Source of the DNA: Halomonas sp. QHL1
GTDB lineage: Bacteria; Pseudomonadota; Gammaproteobacteria; Pseudomonadales; Halomonadaceae
Direction: 5' to 3'
Assembly: GCF_001882345.1 (NCBI RefSeq)
Contig: NZ_MINL01000001.1
Location: forward strand, 3,605,852-3,669,851
DNA: 64,000 bases
Shown here: piece by piece, positions 19,096 to 29,758 of the stretch
Layout: every line of letters starts with the position of its first letter
Numbering within the stretch: the stretch's first letter is position 1
Program-made: the position numbers and the translations under genes
The notes under the pieces: model-generated
Told to the model about the DNA's origin: nothing
Database searches by the model: none
What the model saw: the letters and a program-made list of their open reading frames with translations, nothing else

Positions 19096-19115
19096 ACCAC
19101 TACATTAAGCGTGGT
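19096..19115. promoter_or_regulatory. Candidate LysR operator
   Basis: ACCAC-N10-GTGGT is an inverted repeat in the 98-base divergent region between the tartrate dehydratase-like gene and the LysR gene. Its size and position fit a LysR recognition site. No binding evidence is available. Confidence 0.45.
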
Positions 19116-19171
19116 AATCCAGCGTCACCAATGCTATTACTTTGCCACCCCATGCTTAAACGGCATTGCTC

Positions 19172-20062
19172 ATGGAACTTGTTTGGCTCGAAGACTTTAT
19201 CGCTCTGGCAGAACACGGCAGTTTTGTGCGTGCAGCAGAAGCGCGTCACATCACCCAGCCGGCGTTTAGCCGCCGCATTCGCTCGCTCGAGCAGTGGATG
19301 GGCGTAACGCTGTTTGTACGCACGCCGCAAGGTACCAAGCTGACCGAAGCTGGCCGTCATATTCAAGCCAGGGCGTTTGAAGCGATTGGCCGACTTTATC
19401 GGCTGCGCGCGGAAGCGCGAGAGGTGGCAGGTAAAGCGGAAAAAACTCTCCAGTTTGCCGCTACTCATTCGCTCTCGTTTAACTTTTTTCCGCGTTGGAT
19501 TCGCCACGTCGAGAACGGCGCGCCGATTGAAGCTATTCAGCTCCACTCAGACAGCATGCTCGGCTGCGAGAAGCTGTTAGTAAATGGTGAGGTGCCGTTC
19601 TTGCTCTGTCACCGTCACCCTGAGGTGCCTTCGCCGCTGACCCAGGAGCAGTTTATTAGTCAAAAAGTAGGGGGCGATACCCTTATAGTACTAGTGGCCA
19701 GCTCTCTACTGAATAGTAACTCGCCCAATCAGTTACCTTATTTGGCCTATACAGAAGCGTCGGGTCTTGGGCGTATTGTGGCGCACCGCTTATATGGCAG
19801 TAGAGAAGTTTTAGCGCTTAACGCTCAGTTTAGTAGCCACTTGGCAGCGGTGTTAATGTCGATGGCATTAGAGGGGAAAGGCGTAGCTTGGTTGCCAAAA
19901 AGCCTTGCAGAGCAAGAGATTAGCAATGGCCGTTTAGTGCGTGTGCTTGATTCCTGTTGGGATATTGACGTGCAAATACATCTTGTGCGGCCAATAGTTT
20001 CTTTAAGCGCAGCTGCCGAAAGCTTTTGGGCTCGCGTCTCGGATCAGAGTGCAGACGTTTAA
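19172..20062 (+). CDS. LysR-family transcriptional regulator
   Basis: This 296-residue protein has an N-terminal winged helix (residues 1-60: WLEDFIALAEHGSFVRAAEARHITQPAFSRRIRSLEQ) typical of LysR. A periplasmic-binding-protein-like effector domain covers about 88-290. ATG 19172 is chosen over a TTG two codons upstream. It is divergent from the D-tartrate dehydratase-like gene and is the likely regulator of that gene. The effector is probably tartrate or a related acid, by inference from context. Confidence 0.88.
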   Translation: MELVWLEDFIALAEHGSFVRAAEARHITQPAFSRRIRSLEQWMGVTLFVRTPQGTKLTEAGRHIQARAFEAIGRLYRLRAEAREVAGKAEKTLQFAATHSLSFNFFPRWIRHVENGAPIEAIQLHSDSMLGCEKLLVNGEVPFLLCHRHPEVPSPLTQEQFISQKVGGDTLIVLVASSLLNSNSPNQLPYLAYTEASGLGRIVAHRLYGSREVLALNAQFSSHLAAVLMSMALEGKGVAWLPKSLAEQEISNGRLVRVLDSCWDIDVQIHLVRPIVSLSAAAESFWARVSDQSADV

Positions 20063-20506
20063 CAAGGAGCGATTAATGATAGGCTGAAGGCATAAAAAAA
20101 TGTCCTATTGCGTACATCTTAACTATATTACCCCCTACTTATAGCGCGCTTGAGATGGTTAAACTGCTTATAGAGGGATGACGCTATGACGTGTCTCGGT
20201 TGTCAATATGGCTTTTCTTGCTTCTAGGAATCCTTTATAAAGCTATTTATAGTTGTTATATCTCATGATCGTGGCACTTTTGTTCCAAGTTAGGGTCAGA
20301 CTTTTTCGGTTTAAAGAGTGGTGAAATTTTTGCCAAGGTGTGAAAAATGCGTTAAATGCAGCAAAAATTGGCCATTTTCATAGTAATCGCGCTATGCTTG
20401 GTCTCATTGAAAGCAGTTAATTATTCAATAGCCGTTACCCATATTCAGGCATGACTTTTAGACACCGTGCCTTAGCAACCGGCAAGACGACCATGGAACG
20501 TTCGAC
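20063..20506. other. 444-base gene-free region upstream of zipA
   Basis: I see no coding sequence or RNA gene. The region is AT-richer than its neighbours. TTGGCC at about 20370 and TATGCT at about 20394 could form a zipA promoter with a long 19-base spacer; this is weak. A sequence close to an A-tract terminator follows the LysR stop but has no clear stem. Confidence 0.4.
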
Positions 20507-22372
20507 ATGGAACTAAGAGAGTGGCTAATTATTTTAGGACTGGCGTTGGTATCGCTCATCGTTATTGACGGTGCGCGGAGGCTTCAACGTCAGCGTCGTG
20601 TACCCCGCCTGGATCAGGCGGAGAAAGATCTTTCTGGCAGTTCGCTAGATGATCCCGATGAGGCTGCTAAAGCCGCGGAGATCAATTGGGAACTTCCTAA
20701 TGGCGGTGCTCGAGTTGTTAAGCCCGCTGACTATAGCGGCTTAGGCAATAAACCAAAATTAGAACGTCAAGAGCATCCTGGGCCCTCCAGGGTGCTTTCT
20801 GAGTTTAGGCGTTCAGTCTCTGCTAAAGCGGCCAAGCGCAAATCAGATAAGGCAAATAAAGAAGATAAAGCGGCATCAATTGCCAAACCATCGCCAAGCG
20901 TAGCGGTTAAGCCCGACTTAGAGGTCAAGAGTGCGCAGCCAGTTACTTCTGCCGCGGCTACTTCTACAAGCTATTTTACCAACAATGCGAATGCGCCGAC
21001 TGAACATGAGCGCCGTGAGCCAAGTATCTCAATCGCCGACTCTCCGCAAACTGAGACCTCGCAGGTCACAGCAGCGCCTCAGCAGCCTGAAACATATACC
21101 GAGCAGCCAGCGTATTCTTCTGAGTTGCCCCGAGCATCGGTAGCTGAAACTGATGTTGAAACCACTCAGCCTGCTGCTTCTGATGCCATATCGCTTACTG
21201 CCAATGAAACAGTTGCCAGTGAAGCCGCTGCCAGTGAAAAAGATGGCGAAATGGCGGCACAGCCACGCACTCAGCAAGAACATACGCCAGAACGTGAGCC
21301 AGAACCGGTACTGCGGGCAGAGCCAGAAGACGCCGTATTTGCCAAACATGCCAATGAACACTCGCCGAAACGGCGTCAGTTACGTTCTGATACTGCGGGC
21401 GAATACGACGAGTTGGATGATGACGAAGTTGATGAGTATCGCTTAGTCGACTTTGAAGGCATGGGGCGCTCGCTGAAGCGTCGTTTGATCGCACGGCGTA
21501 AAGAGAAGCAGCGTAAAAAAGCTGAGAAGGCGGTGCGTGATAAAGCCTTGGCCAAGCAGAAGGCTGAGCGCAAAGCGCTAGAAGCAGAGCAACGGCGAGA
21601 AGCCAAAGAAGCCGCGGATGCTGAGCGTGCACGCATTGCTCAAGAGCAGGCCCAAGCTCGTGAAGAAGAAGCAGCGGCCCATGCGGCAGCCGCAGAAAGG
21701 CTTGCTGCTCAGCAGCGTGCTGCTGACGAAGAGTCGCGACGCTACGAAAGCACAGAGTATGCAGCTCACGAAGAGGGTTTTGAAGAAAGTTTCGAGGCTG
21801 ACGCTTATGAAAGCGCAGCTGTCGACGAGCGTGGGGTGGATGAGCGAGTCCGTGTGCACCCAACGTTAGAAAAAGCCCTGCGCCACGATGTGAGCGGTGA
21901 ACATGCCAAAGAAACGCTGACTAATGCCGAAGAAGTCGTGGTGATTAGCGTTCTCTCCAGGGACCCCGAAGGTTTCGATGGCACTAAGCTGCTTGATCTG
22001 ATGATGGTATGCGGTTTGCGCTATAGCAGCGCGATGGGCGTTTTCCACCGCTTTGAAACCGAAAGTGACGATAGCGAGCTGCAGTTTTCGATGTTGAATG
22101 TGGTTAAGCCGGGTACTTTCCCCATCGAAGAGATGGGTGAGTTTATGACCCCCGGTATCACGCTGCTGATGCCGCTGCCTGGCGCCATCGATAGCGCCGC
22201 TGCCTTTGAGGCGATGGTAGAAACCGCTATGGTAGTGGTACGCCATATGGGCGGTGAGCTAAAAGATGAAAACCGCAGCGTGATGACCGCACAAACGATC
22301 GAATTTGCCCGTCAGCGGGTACGTGAGTTTGAGCGTCGCCACCGTTTGCATCGCCAACTGCAAGCACGCTAA
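20507..22372 (+). CDS. zipA: Cell division protein ZipA with very long linker
   Basis: ZipA tethers the FtsZ ring to the inner membrane. This protein has 621 residues, nearly twice E. coli ZipA (328). It has an N-terminal membrane span (residues 5-22), a long Ala/Pro/Ser/Glu/Thr-rich linker, and a highly charged Lys/Arg/Glu/Ala segment (about 320-415) likely to be a single alpha-helix or coiled coil. The C-terminal FtsZ-binding domain (about 475-615) has VVVISVLSRDPEGFDG, MGVFHRFE, FSMLNVVKPGTF and TPGITLLMPLPG. It is followed by a strong terminator and ligA, the conserved smc-zipA-ligA order. Confidence 0.94.
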   Translation: MELREWLIILGLALVSLIVIDGARRLQRQRRVPRLDQAEKDLSGSSLDDPDEAAKAAEINWELPNGGARVVKPADYSGLGNKPKLERQEHPGPSRVLSEFRRSVSAKAAKRKSDKANKEDKAASIAKPSPSVAVKPDLEVKSAQPVTSAAATSTSYFTNNANAPTEHERREPSISIADSPQTETSQVTAAPQQPETYTEQPAYSSELPRASVAETDVETTQPAASDAISLTANETVASEAAASEKDGEMAAQPRTQQEHTPEREPEPVLRAEPEDAVFAKHANEHSPKRRQLRSDTAGEYDELDDDEVDEYRLVDFEGMGRSLKRRLIARRKEKQRKKAEKAVRDKALAKQKAERKALEAEQRREAKEAADAERARIAQEQAQAREEEAAAHAAAAERLAAQQRAADEESRRYESTEYAAHEEGFEESFEADAYESAAVDERGVDERVRVHPTLEKALRHDVSGEHAKETLTNAEEVVVISVLSRDPEGFDGTKLLDLMMVCGLRYSSAMGVFHRFETESDDSELQFSMLNVVKPGTFPIEEMGEFMTPGITLLMPLPGAIDSAAAFEAMVETAMVVVRHMGGELKDENRSVMTAQTIEFARQRVREFERRHRLHRQLQAR

Positions 22373-22406
22373 TCGTCGCCCACTAACCGTCGAAGCGGCA
22401 CTTGCT

Positions 22407-22445
22407 GAAACACCCGCCTTCTTGCCAGAAGGCGGGTGTTTCTGT
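22407..22445 (+). terminator. Intrinsic terminator between zipA and ligA
   Basis: GAAACACCCGCCTTCT and AGAAGGCGGGTGTTTC form a perfect 16-bp stem with a TGCC loop. The T tract is short, but the stem is very stable. It separates zipA from ligA. Confidence 0.85.
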
Positions 22446-22515
22446 TCAATACGCTCTACTTTTAGACACGTTCACTTTTATTTTTTAGGCTCTGCATTTT
22501 CGCTGCCGCTTTTAG

Positions 22516-24557
<2,042 letters not shown>

Positions 24558-24558
<1 letters not shown>

Positions 24559-24833
24559 TGAGCCGTTTTATTGAAGTGCCTGCCAGAATGCTGCCAGCGG
24601 AGACCCTCAATGCACTACTGGAGGCGTTTGTGACCCGCCAGGGCTACGACACCACCGATACCACCGGCGAGGGCATGCATGGCTGGGTAGCCGAGCTGAA
24701 AAAGCAGCTTGAGCGCAATGAGCTGATCATCGCCCACGACCTTGAGCTAGAAATGACCGAAGTGATGACCCTAGCCCAGTGGCGCTCGTTTGGTCGCGAT
24801 GTCGCTGACGACGAAGAAGAGGGTGATATTTAG
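24558..24833 (+). CDS. yheU: YheU family protein (UPF0270)
   Basis: This 91-residue protein belongs to the YheU family of unknown function. It matches the family pattern: IxxPxxxLxPETLxxLxExFVxRxGxD near the N-terminus (IEVPARMLPAETLNALLEAFVTRQGYDT), then VxxxKxQLExxE. It is translationally coupled to ligA through TAATG. The tail is acidic (DDEEEG). Confidence 0.85.
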
Positions 24834-24866
24834 TTTCTTCGCGTTGTTATGTTTATGACTATTTTT

Positions 24867-25405
24867 GTCATTGCGAGGAGCCTGCGACGAAGCAATCTCT
24901 GTCTAGCGTGGCAGCCAAACCCAGATTGCTTCACTCCGTTCGCAATGGCACCTCATATGTCATTGCGAGGAGCCTGCGACGAAGCAATCTCTATCTAGCG
25001 TGGCAGCCAAACCCAGATTGCTTCACTCCGTTCGCAATGGCACCTCATATGTCATTGCGAGGAGCCTGCGACGAAGCAATCTCTATCTAGCGTGGCAGCC
25101 AAACCCAGATTGCTTCACTCCGTTCGCAATGACACCTCATATCTCATTGCAAGGAGCCTGCGACGAAGCAATCTCTGTCTAGCGTGGCAACCAAACCCAG
25201 ATTGCTTCACTCCGTTCACAATGACACCTCATATCTCATTGCGAGGAGCCTGCGATGAAGCAATCTCTGTCTAGCGTGGCAGCCAAACCCAGATTGCTTC
25301 ACTCCGTTCGCAATGACACCTCTGTCATTGCGAGGAGCCTGCGACGAAGCAATCTCTGTCTCGCGTGGCACCCACCCCAGATTGCTTCACTTCGTTCGCA
25401 ATGAC
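24867..25405. repeat. Tandem array of six ~92-bp REP-like palindromic units
   Basis: Units start at 24867, 24959, 25051, 25143, 25235 and 25324. The period is exactly 92 bases for the first five and the fifth unit is 89. Each unit is an imperfect palindrome: GTCATTGCGAGG and GAAGCAATCT on the left, AGATTGCTTC and CGCAATGAC on the right. Copies differ at only a few positions; the last is the most diverged. The array fills the gap between convergent yheU and mnmC. Related single units lie at 5779-5954. Short open frames inside it are by-products of the repeat. The rest of 24834-25467 holds no gene. Confidence 0.92.
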
Positions 25406-25467
25406 TCCCCATATAATGAGGCGGAGTACTTCGCAGTGACAAGAGAGAACCGTTGCCATTTTTTCTA

Positions 25468-27477
25468 TTAAGCATTCTCGCCCCGAATAATCCCACTAAT
25501 AATCCGTCGCCCTGGGTGTAAGTGGTCGACCAGCGGCGCTTCCAGCGGCATTGGTTCATCGCAGATCCGCGAGGCGATTACCTCGGCACAGAGCGGGGCG
25601 CTGGCGAATCCTCGCGAGCCGTGGGCGGTGGATATCCACAGACCGGGATAGTGCCTGCCAGGTATCTCCGCCACGCGGGTGGCATCCTTGCTCAGCAGCG
25701 AGTAGTCCGCCCGCCACGCTTCTGCTACCGGCACCGGCCCTGCGTAAGGGGTTTTGTCGGGGCTTGCAGCACGCACGGCGGCACGGCCCTGAAGGTTCTC
25801 AGGGCTCAGCTCAATCCCTGCCTGTTCTAATTCGGCTACCAACGCGGGCAGCGTCTGGCGCAGCTCATCGATATTGCGCTGGTGGTCGTCAGCCGTGACA
25901 TCGGTCGTCGCGTTATTGGGTACAAAGCTAGCGCCGAAGGTCAGAACAGCATCTAAAGCAGGTGCCACATAGCCGCCAGCACATATAACGCGTTTAGGTC
26001 CTTCCACCTCATCGGGTAGCGTTAGCTCGCTAATCTGGCCACGCACCGACTGCAACGGTAATTCCGCCGTTTGCGCAAAGCGGTTAGCCAGATGCGCGCT
26101 GGCAATCACCACTTGATCCGCTTCCAGTGTGCTGCCATCGGCCAAATTGAGCTGCCAGCCGTTCTCTCGCTGGGTAAGGGAGCTAACCTCGCCTTGCTGC
26201 ATGCTAACGCCTGGTTGGCTGAGCAAGTGCTCACACAACGCCTTAGGCCTTACCCAGCCCGCCTGTGGATAATAAAGCCCGTGGGAAGCGTTAATGGTGA
26301 TTGCCGCCGTCTCGGTTAACGCCGGGTTCTCCATTGCCGTGACGACCTCGCCGGGCAGCGGGTGCTGCTCGATAAAGCGTTGCTGGCGGCGCGCCTCTTT
26401 ATCGCTGCTCGCCAACTGCACAACGCCGCAGGGCTGCCATAAGCTTTGGTTAGCGTGTTGTTGCGCCAGCCAGCGCTGGCTATACAGCAGCCCAGCGAGA
26501 TAAACCCGGCTTTGGTGGTTGGTCTCAGCGGCCAACTTTACATACAGAGCGCCCTGGCGGTTACCCGAACCGCCCGCGCCGGGCGCTTCTCGCTCAACGA
26601 CTGTCACCTTGATGCCACGCCGCGAAAGCGCTGCCGCCACGCTACTGCCAGCCAACCCGGCGCCGACTATCACAACGTGCTTGGCCGGTGCCGCAGGCGG
26701 TGGGGTAAACCAGGGTGTGGCCTGACGACGCTGATCCGCTGGCGGGGTTTCGATACTGCCCGCGAGCATTTCCCGCTTGCGGCCATAGCCCGGCACTTTC
26801 TTCCAGTTAAAACCCGCGGCTTTCAAGCCGCGCTTAACGATACCTGCGCAGGTAAATGTGGCGAAAGTCGCGCCGGGGCGTGAACGGGCGGCCATGGCGT
26901 TAAACAGCTCGGGCTGCCACATATCGGGGTTTTTAGACGGCGCAAAACCGTCTAAAAACCAGGCATCGACCTGGCCATCCAACTGCTCCAGGCGCTCAGT
27001 GGTATCGCCAAAATGCAGATCAAGAGTGACCCGCTCGGTTAAGTGCAGGCGGTGAATGCCGCTAACGGCAGCGGGCCACTGGGCACACAGCGCCTGTGCA
27101 TAAGTGGCCAGCGAGGGCCAGCTCGCTAATGCTTGTTCAAGGGCTCCTAGCGCAAGGGGAAACTTCTCTGTGGATAACAGATGCAGTCGCGCAGAAGAAG
27201 GGGCATGTTGTTCAAAACAGGCCCAGGCGCAGAGCATATTGAGTCCGGTGCCAAAGCCGGTTTCACCAATCAAAAAGGGCCGCGTGGCTTCCCAGGCGGC
27301 AAAGCGTTCGGGTAGGTGGTTGGCACCCAGAAAGACATGCTCGGTCTCTGCGCGCCCATCGCCACGGGTGAAATAGATGTCATCAAACGCTGTTGCGTGG
27401 GGGGCTCCATCGTTCCAGGTAAGGGTTGGCGTCGTTAGTGCCGCAAGCGGTGGCAAAGCGTTTGAACGTTGGGTCAC
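25468..27477 (-). CDS. mnmC: Bifunctional tRNA 5-methylaminomethyl-2-thiouridine enzyme MnmC
   Basis: MnmC completes the mnm5s2U34 wobble modification. The C-terminal FAD oxidase removes the carboxymethyl group and the N-terminal SAM methyltransferase methylates the amine. The protein has 669 residues (E. coli 668). The N-terminal domain shows FLIGETGFGTGLNMLCAW (SAM site) and DAWFLDGFAPSKNPDMW. The C-terminal domain starts VVIVGAGLAGSSVAAALSRRG (FAD Rossmann motif), followed by GAGGSGNRQGALYVKL, with GSRGFASAPL near the end. It stands alone, converging on the repeat array. Confidence 0.96.
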   Translation of the reverse strand: MTQRSNALPPLAALTTPTLTWNDGAPHATAFDDIYFTRGDGRAETEHVFLGANHLPERFAAWEATRPFLIGETGFGTGLNMLCAWACFEQHAPSSARLHLLSTEKFPLALGALEQALASWPSLATYAQALCAQWPAAVSGIHRLHLTERVTLDLHFGDTTERLEQLDGQVDAWFLDGFAPSKNPDMWQPELFNAMAARSRPGATFATFTCAGIVKRGLKAAGFNWKKVPGYGRKREMLAGSIETPPADQRRQATPWFTPPPAAPAKHVVIVGAGLAGSSVAAALSRRGIKVTVVEREAPGAGGSGNRQGALYVKLAAETNHQSRVYLAGLLYSQRWLAQQHANQSLWQPCGVVQLASSDKEARRQQRFIEQHPLPGEVVTAMENPALTETAAITINASHGLYYPQAGWVRPKALCEHLLSQPGVSMQQGEVSSLTQRENGWQLNLADGSTLEADQVVIASAHLANRFAQTAELPLQSVRGQISELTLPDEVEGPKRVICAGGYVAPALDAVLTFGASFVPNNATTDVTADDHQRNIDELRQTLPALVAELEQAGIELSPENLQGRAAVRAASPDKTPYAGPVPVAEAWRADYSLLSKDATRVAEIPGRHYPGLWISTAHGSRGFASAPLCAEVIASRICDEPMPLEAPLVDHLHPGRRIISGIIRGENA

Positions 27478-27635
27478 GCAGGTATCCGTATTGATGAACA
27501 GGTGGTTAAAAAATGATCAATTTGTCGGCGCGGGCGTTATCTCTGGCTTAGCGCAAAGCGTCCGCCGGGTTTGCACAGAGTTTTCCACAGGCTCTGTGAA
27601 AAAGCCGACGGACCCTCCACACTCGCCTATTGGCG

Positions 27636-27935
27636 TCAAGGCATAACTTTCTTGAACGGCTTAACAATTACCTTGGCATAGACCCCGGCAATCATGTAGG
27701 GGTCGGCGTCCGCCCACGCCTTGGCGTCTTCCAAACTCTCGAATTCCGCCACTACCAAGCTGCCGGAAAAACCTGCATCGCCAGGATTTTCAGCGTCGAT
27801 GGCAGGGTGCGGGCCCGCCAGTACCATGCGGCCTTCATCGCGCAGCGCTTCCAGGCGCGCCAAATGGTCGGGCCGAGCCGCTAAGCGACGCTCTAAGCTA
27901 TTGGGTACGTCTTCACTCATAATGGCATACAGCAT
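27636..27935 (-). CDS. yciI: YciI family protein
   Basis: This 99-residue ferredoxin-like-fold protein has the YciI pattern: [39 protein letters not shown] and [22 protein letters not shown]. Family members carry a conserved His/Asp pair and may act as small hydrolases or lyases, but the substrate is not known. It is divergent from the PHP gene. The distal yciO gene is a co-occurring neighbour in E. coli gene order. Confidence 0.88.
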   Translation of the reverse strand: MLYAIMSEDVPNSLERRLAARPDHLARLEALRDEGRMVLAGPHPAIDAENPGDAGFSGSLVVAEFESLEDAKAWADADPYMIAGVYAKVIVKPFKKVMP

Positions 27936-28079
27936 TTGGGTATAACTCCTTGATAAGACGAGGATGCAAAGTGACCGTTAATTGACCGCACTGGCATAAG
28001 CGCGCACCATATCTTACCCATTGCGAAGGGTTCATTCACAGCTGAAAAGCGCATTCTGACAAACTGGCCACACGGCGTC

Positions 28080-29000
28080 ATGCTTATGCCTCGACTTCCT
28101 TATACCTTTGATGCCGATCAGCGCTACCCAGTTGATTTGCACATGCACTCAACCGCTTCCGATGGTGCGTTAACGCCCACCGAGCTGGTAACACTGTGTG
28201 CCGAACGCGGGCTGACGCACATGTCGCTCACTGATCACGATACCATGGACGGCATTGAAGAAGCGGGCCGCGCGGCGGAGCAAGCCGGGCTGTGTTTTAT
28301 CCCCGGCTGTGAGTTATCCACACGCTGGCAGGGCGTCAATATCCATGTGGTGGCGCTAATGCCCGGCGGCTTACAAGGGCCAATGGTGGAAGGCCTGATT
28401 GAGCAGCGTGAAGCGCGGATTCAGCGTGCTGAAGTGATCGCCGAAAGGCTGGAAAAAGTCGGTTTATCCAACGCGCTGGAAAAAGCCCGCCTGCACGCAG
28501 GCAGCGACCGCCCGCTAGGCCGCCCGGATTTTGCCCGCGCGTTAGTGGCGGAAGGCGTGGTGCCTGACTGGGCCAGCGCCTTTAAGCGCTATTTAGGCAG
28601 CGGCAAAAAGGGCGATGTTAAAGCCCACTGGCCGGAAATCAGCGAAGCGGTGGGCTGGATTGTCGATTCCGGCGGGGTGGCCGTGATTGCCCATCCGCTG
28701 CGCCACGGCTTAACCCGGCGCAAGCGAGGCCTGTTGATGGATACCTTCCAGGCCGCGGGCGGCCAAGCGGTTGAACTGGTCAGCGGCCAGCAGAATCCGG
28801 ATAGCACCCGCGACCTGGCGCGTCAGCTAGTGGAGCGTGAGTTGTACGCCTCCATGGGCAGCGATTTTCACTTCCCCGGCAGCCATGCGGCCCCCGGTAG
28901 CATGAGTTTAGTGCCGCGAACGGCAGCGCCGCCCATATGGCAGCACCCGCGATTGGTACACCTGCGCGATGCACCTGCAGGAAAGCTAGCTGCAGAGTAG
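28080..29000 (+). CDS. rnm: PHP-domain phosphoesterase, RNase AM (YciV/TrpH) family
   Basis: This 306-residue PHP-domain metal-dependent phosphoesterase belongs to the family of E. coli YciV (RNase AM), a 5'-3' exonuclease that also hydrolyses 3',5'-nucleotide bisphosphates. Metal-binding motifs are VDLHMHSTASDG, SLTDHDTMDG, PGCELST, VIAHPLRHG and MGSDFHFPG. ATG 28080 or the ATG two codons later may start it. It is followed after 80 bases by yciO, the same order as yciV-yciO in enterobacteria. Confidence 0.87.
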   Translation: MLMPRLPYTFDADQRYPVDLHMHSTASDGALTPTELVTLCAERGLTHMSLTDHDTMDGIEEAGRAAEQAGLCFIPGCELSTRWQGVNIHVVALMPGGLQGPMVEGLIEQREARIQRAEVIAERLEKVGLSNALEKARLHAGSDRPLGRPDFARALVAEGVVPDWASAFKRYLGSGKKGDVKAHWPEISEAVGWIVDSGGVAVIAHPLRHGLTRRKRGLLMDTFQAAGGQAVELVSGQQNPDSTRDLARQLVERELYASMGSDFHFPGSHAAPGSMSLVPRTAAPPIWQHPRLVHLRDAPAGKLAAE

Positions 29001-29080
29001 CTCGCTAAGCGCTTACACTGTGTTTGTTATGTGAGTTATACGAGTGCTGTATGAGAAGAGTCTATGGATAGGAGTCACGT

Positions 29081-29704
29081 ATGAGCCAATATTTTCAGAT
29101 TCACCCGGAAAACCCCCAAAAGCGCCTCATCGATCAGGCGATTGCGATCATTCGGAAAGGTGGTGTGGTCGCGTACCCCACTGATTCGGGCTACGCCCTT
29201 GGCTGCCACTTGGGCGAGAAGAAAGCCATCGAGAAGATCAAATGGCTGCGTTCACTGGACGATAAACACAACTTCACCTTGGTGTGCTCCGATCTCTCGG
29301 AAATTGGCACCTACGCCAAGGTGGATAACGACGTATTTCGGCTGCTGAAAGCTCACACCCCAGGGCCTTACACCTATATTCTGGATGCCACCTCCGAGGT
29401 GCCGCGCCTGCTGCTGCACCCCAAACGTCGCTCCATTGGCGTGCGGGTGCCGGATCACCGCATTACCCACGCGTTACTGGCTGCACTAGGCGAACCGTTG
29501 ATGAGCGTGACGCTAATCCCGGTAGGCGATGACCTGCCCATGAACGACCCGGAAGAGATTCGCGAGCGTTTTGGCGCCCACCTGGATGCGATTATCGACG
29601 GCGGTGCCTGCCATTTAGACCCCACCAGCGTCATCGACCTGCGCGAACTACCGCCCAAAATCATCCGCGAAGGGCGCGGCGATATTTCACCTTTCGTAGC
29701 CTAA
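29081..29704 (+). CDS. yciO: YciO (Sua5/YciO/YrdC family) protein
   Basis: This 207-residue protein aligns closely with E. coli YciO as I recall it: MSQYFQIHPENPQKRLIDQA, GGVVAYPTDSGYALGC, HNFTLVCSDLSE and GVRVPDHRITHALL. The fold resembles TsaC, which makes threonylcarbamoyl-AMP for tRNA t6A. YciO retains the nucleotide-binding KxR-like region, but its cellular role is less clear. AGGAGTCACGT precedes the ATG. Confidence 0.92.
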   Translation: MSQYFQIHPENPQKRLIDQAIAIIRKGGVVAYPTDSGYALGCHLGEKKAIEKIKWLRSLDDKHNFTLVCSDLSEIGTYAKVDNDVFRLLKAHTPGPYTYILDATSEVPRLLLHPKRRSIGVRVPDHRITHALLAALGEPLMSVTLIPVGDDLPMNDPEEIRERFGAHLDAIIDGGACHLDPTSVIDLRELPPKIIREGRGDISPFVA

Positions 29705-29758
29705 CAGCACTCTTCAAGGCAAATACAGCGCGCTAAATTAACGCTGCGCGCCCCTGGC

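Noticed and set aside
24908..25274. Three overlapping 60-codon frames with near-identical products in the repeat array
   Set aside because: They arise because the repeat period shifts the same open frame along the array. There is no ribosome site, and they overlap each other.
24867..25405. CRISPR-like regular array
   Set aside because: The 92-base unit is repeated throughout with no unique spacers, each unit is a palindrome, and no cas gene is present. It is a tandem REP-type array.
27377..27646. 89-codon frame covering the mnmC upstream region
   Set aside because: It overlaps the start of mnmC on the opposite strand, with no ribosome site and no recognisable product.
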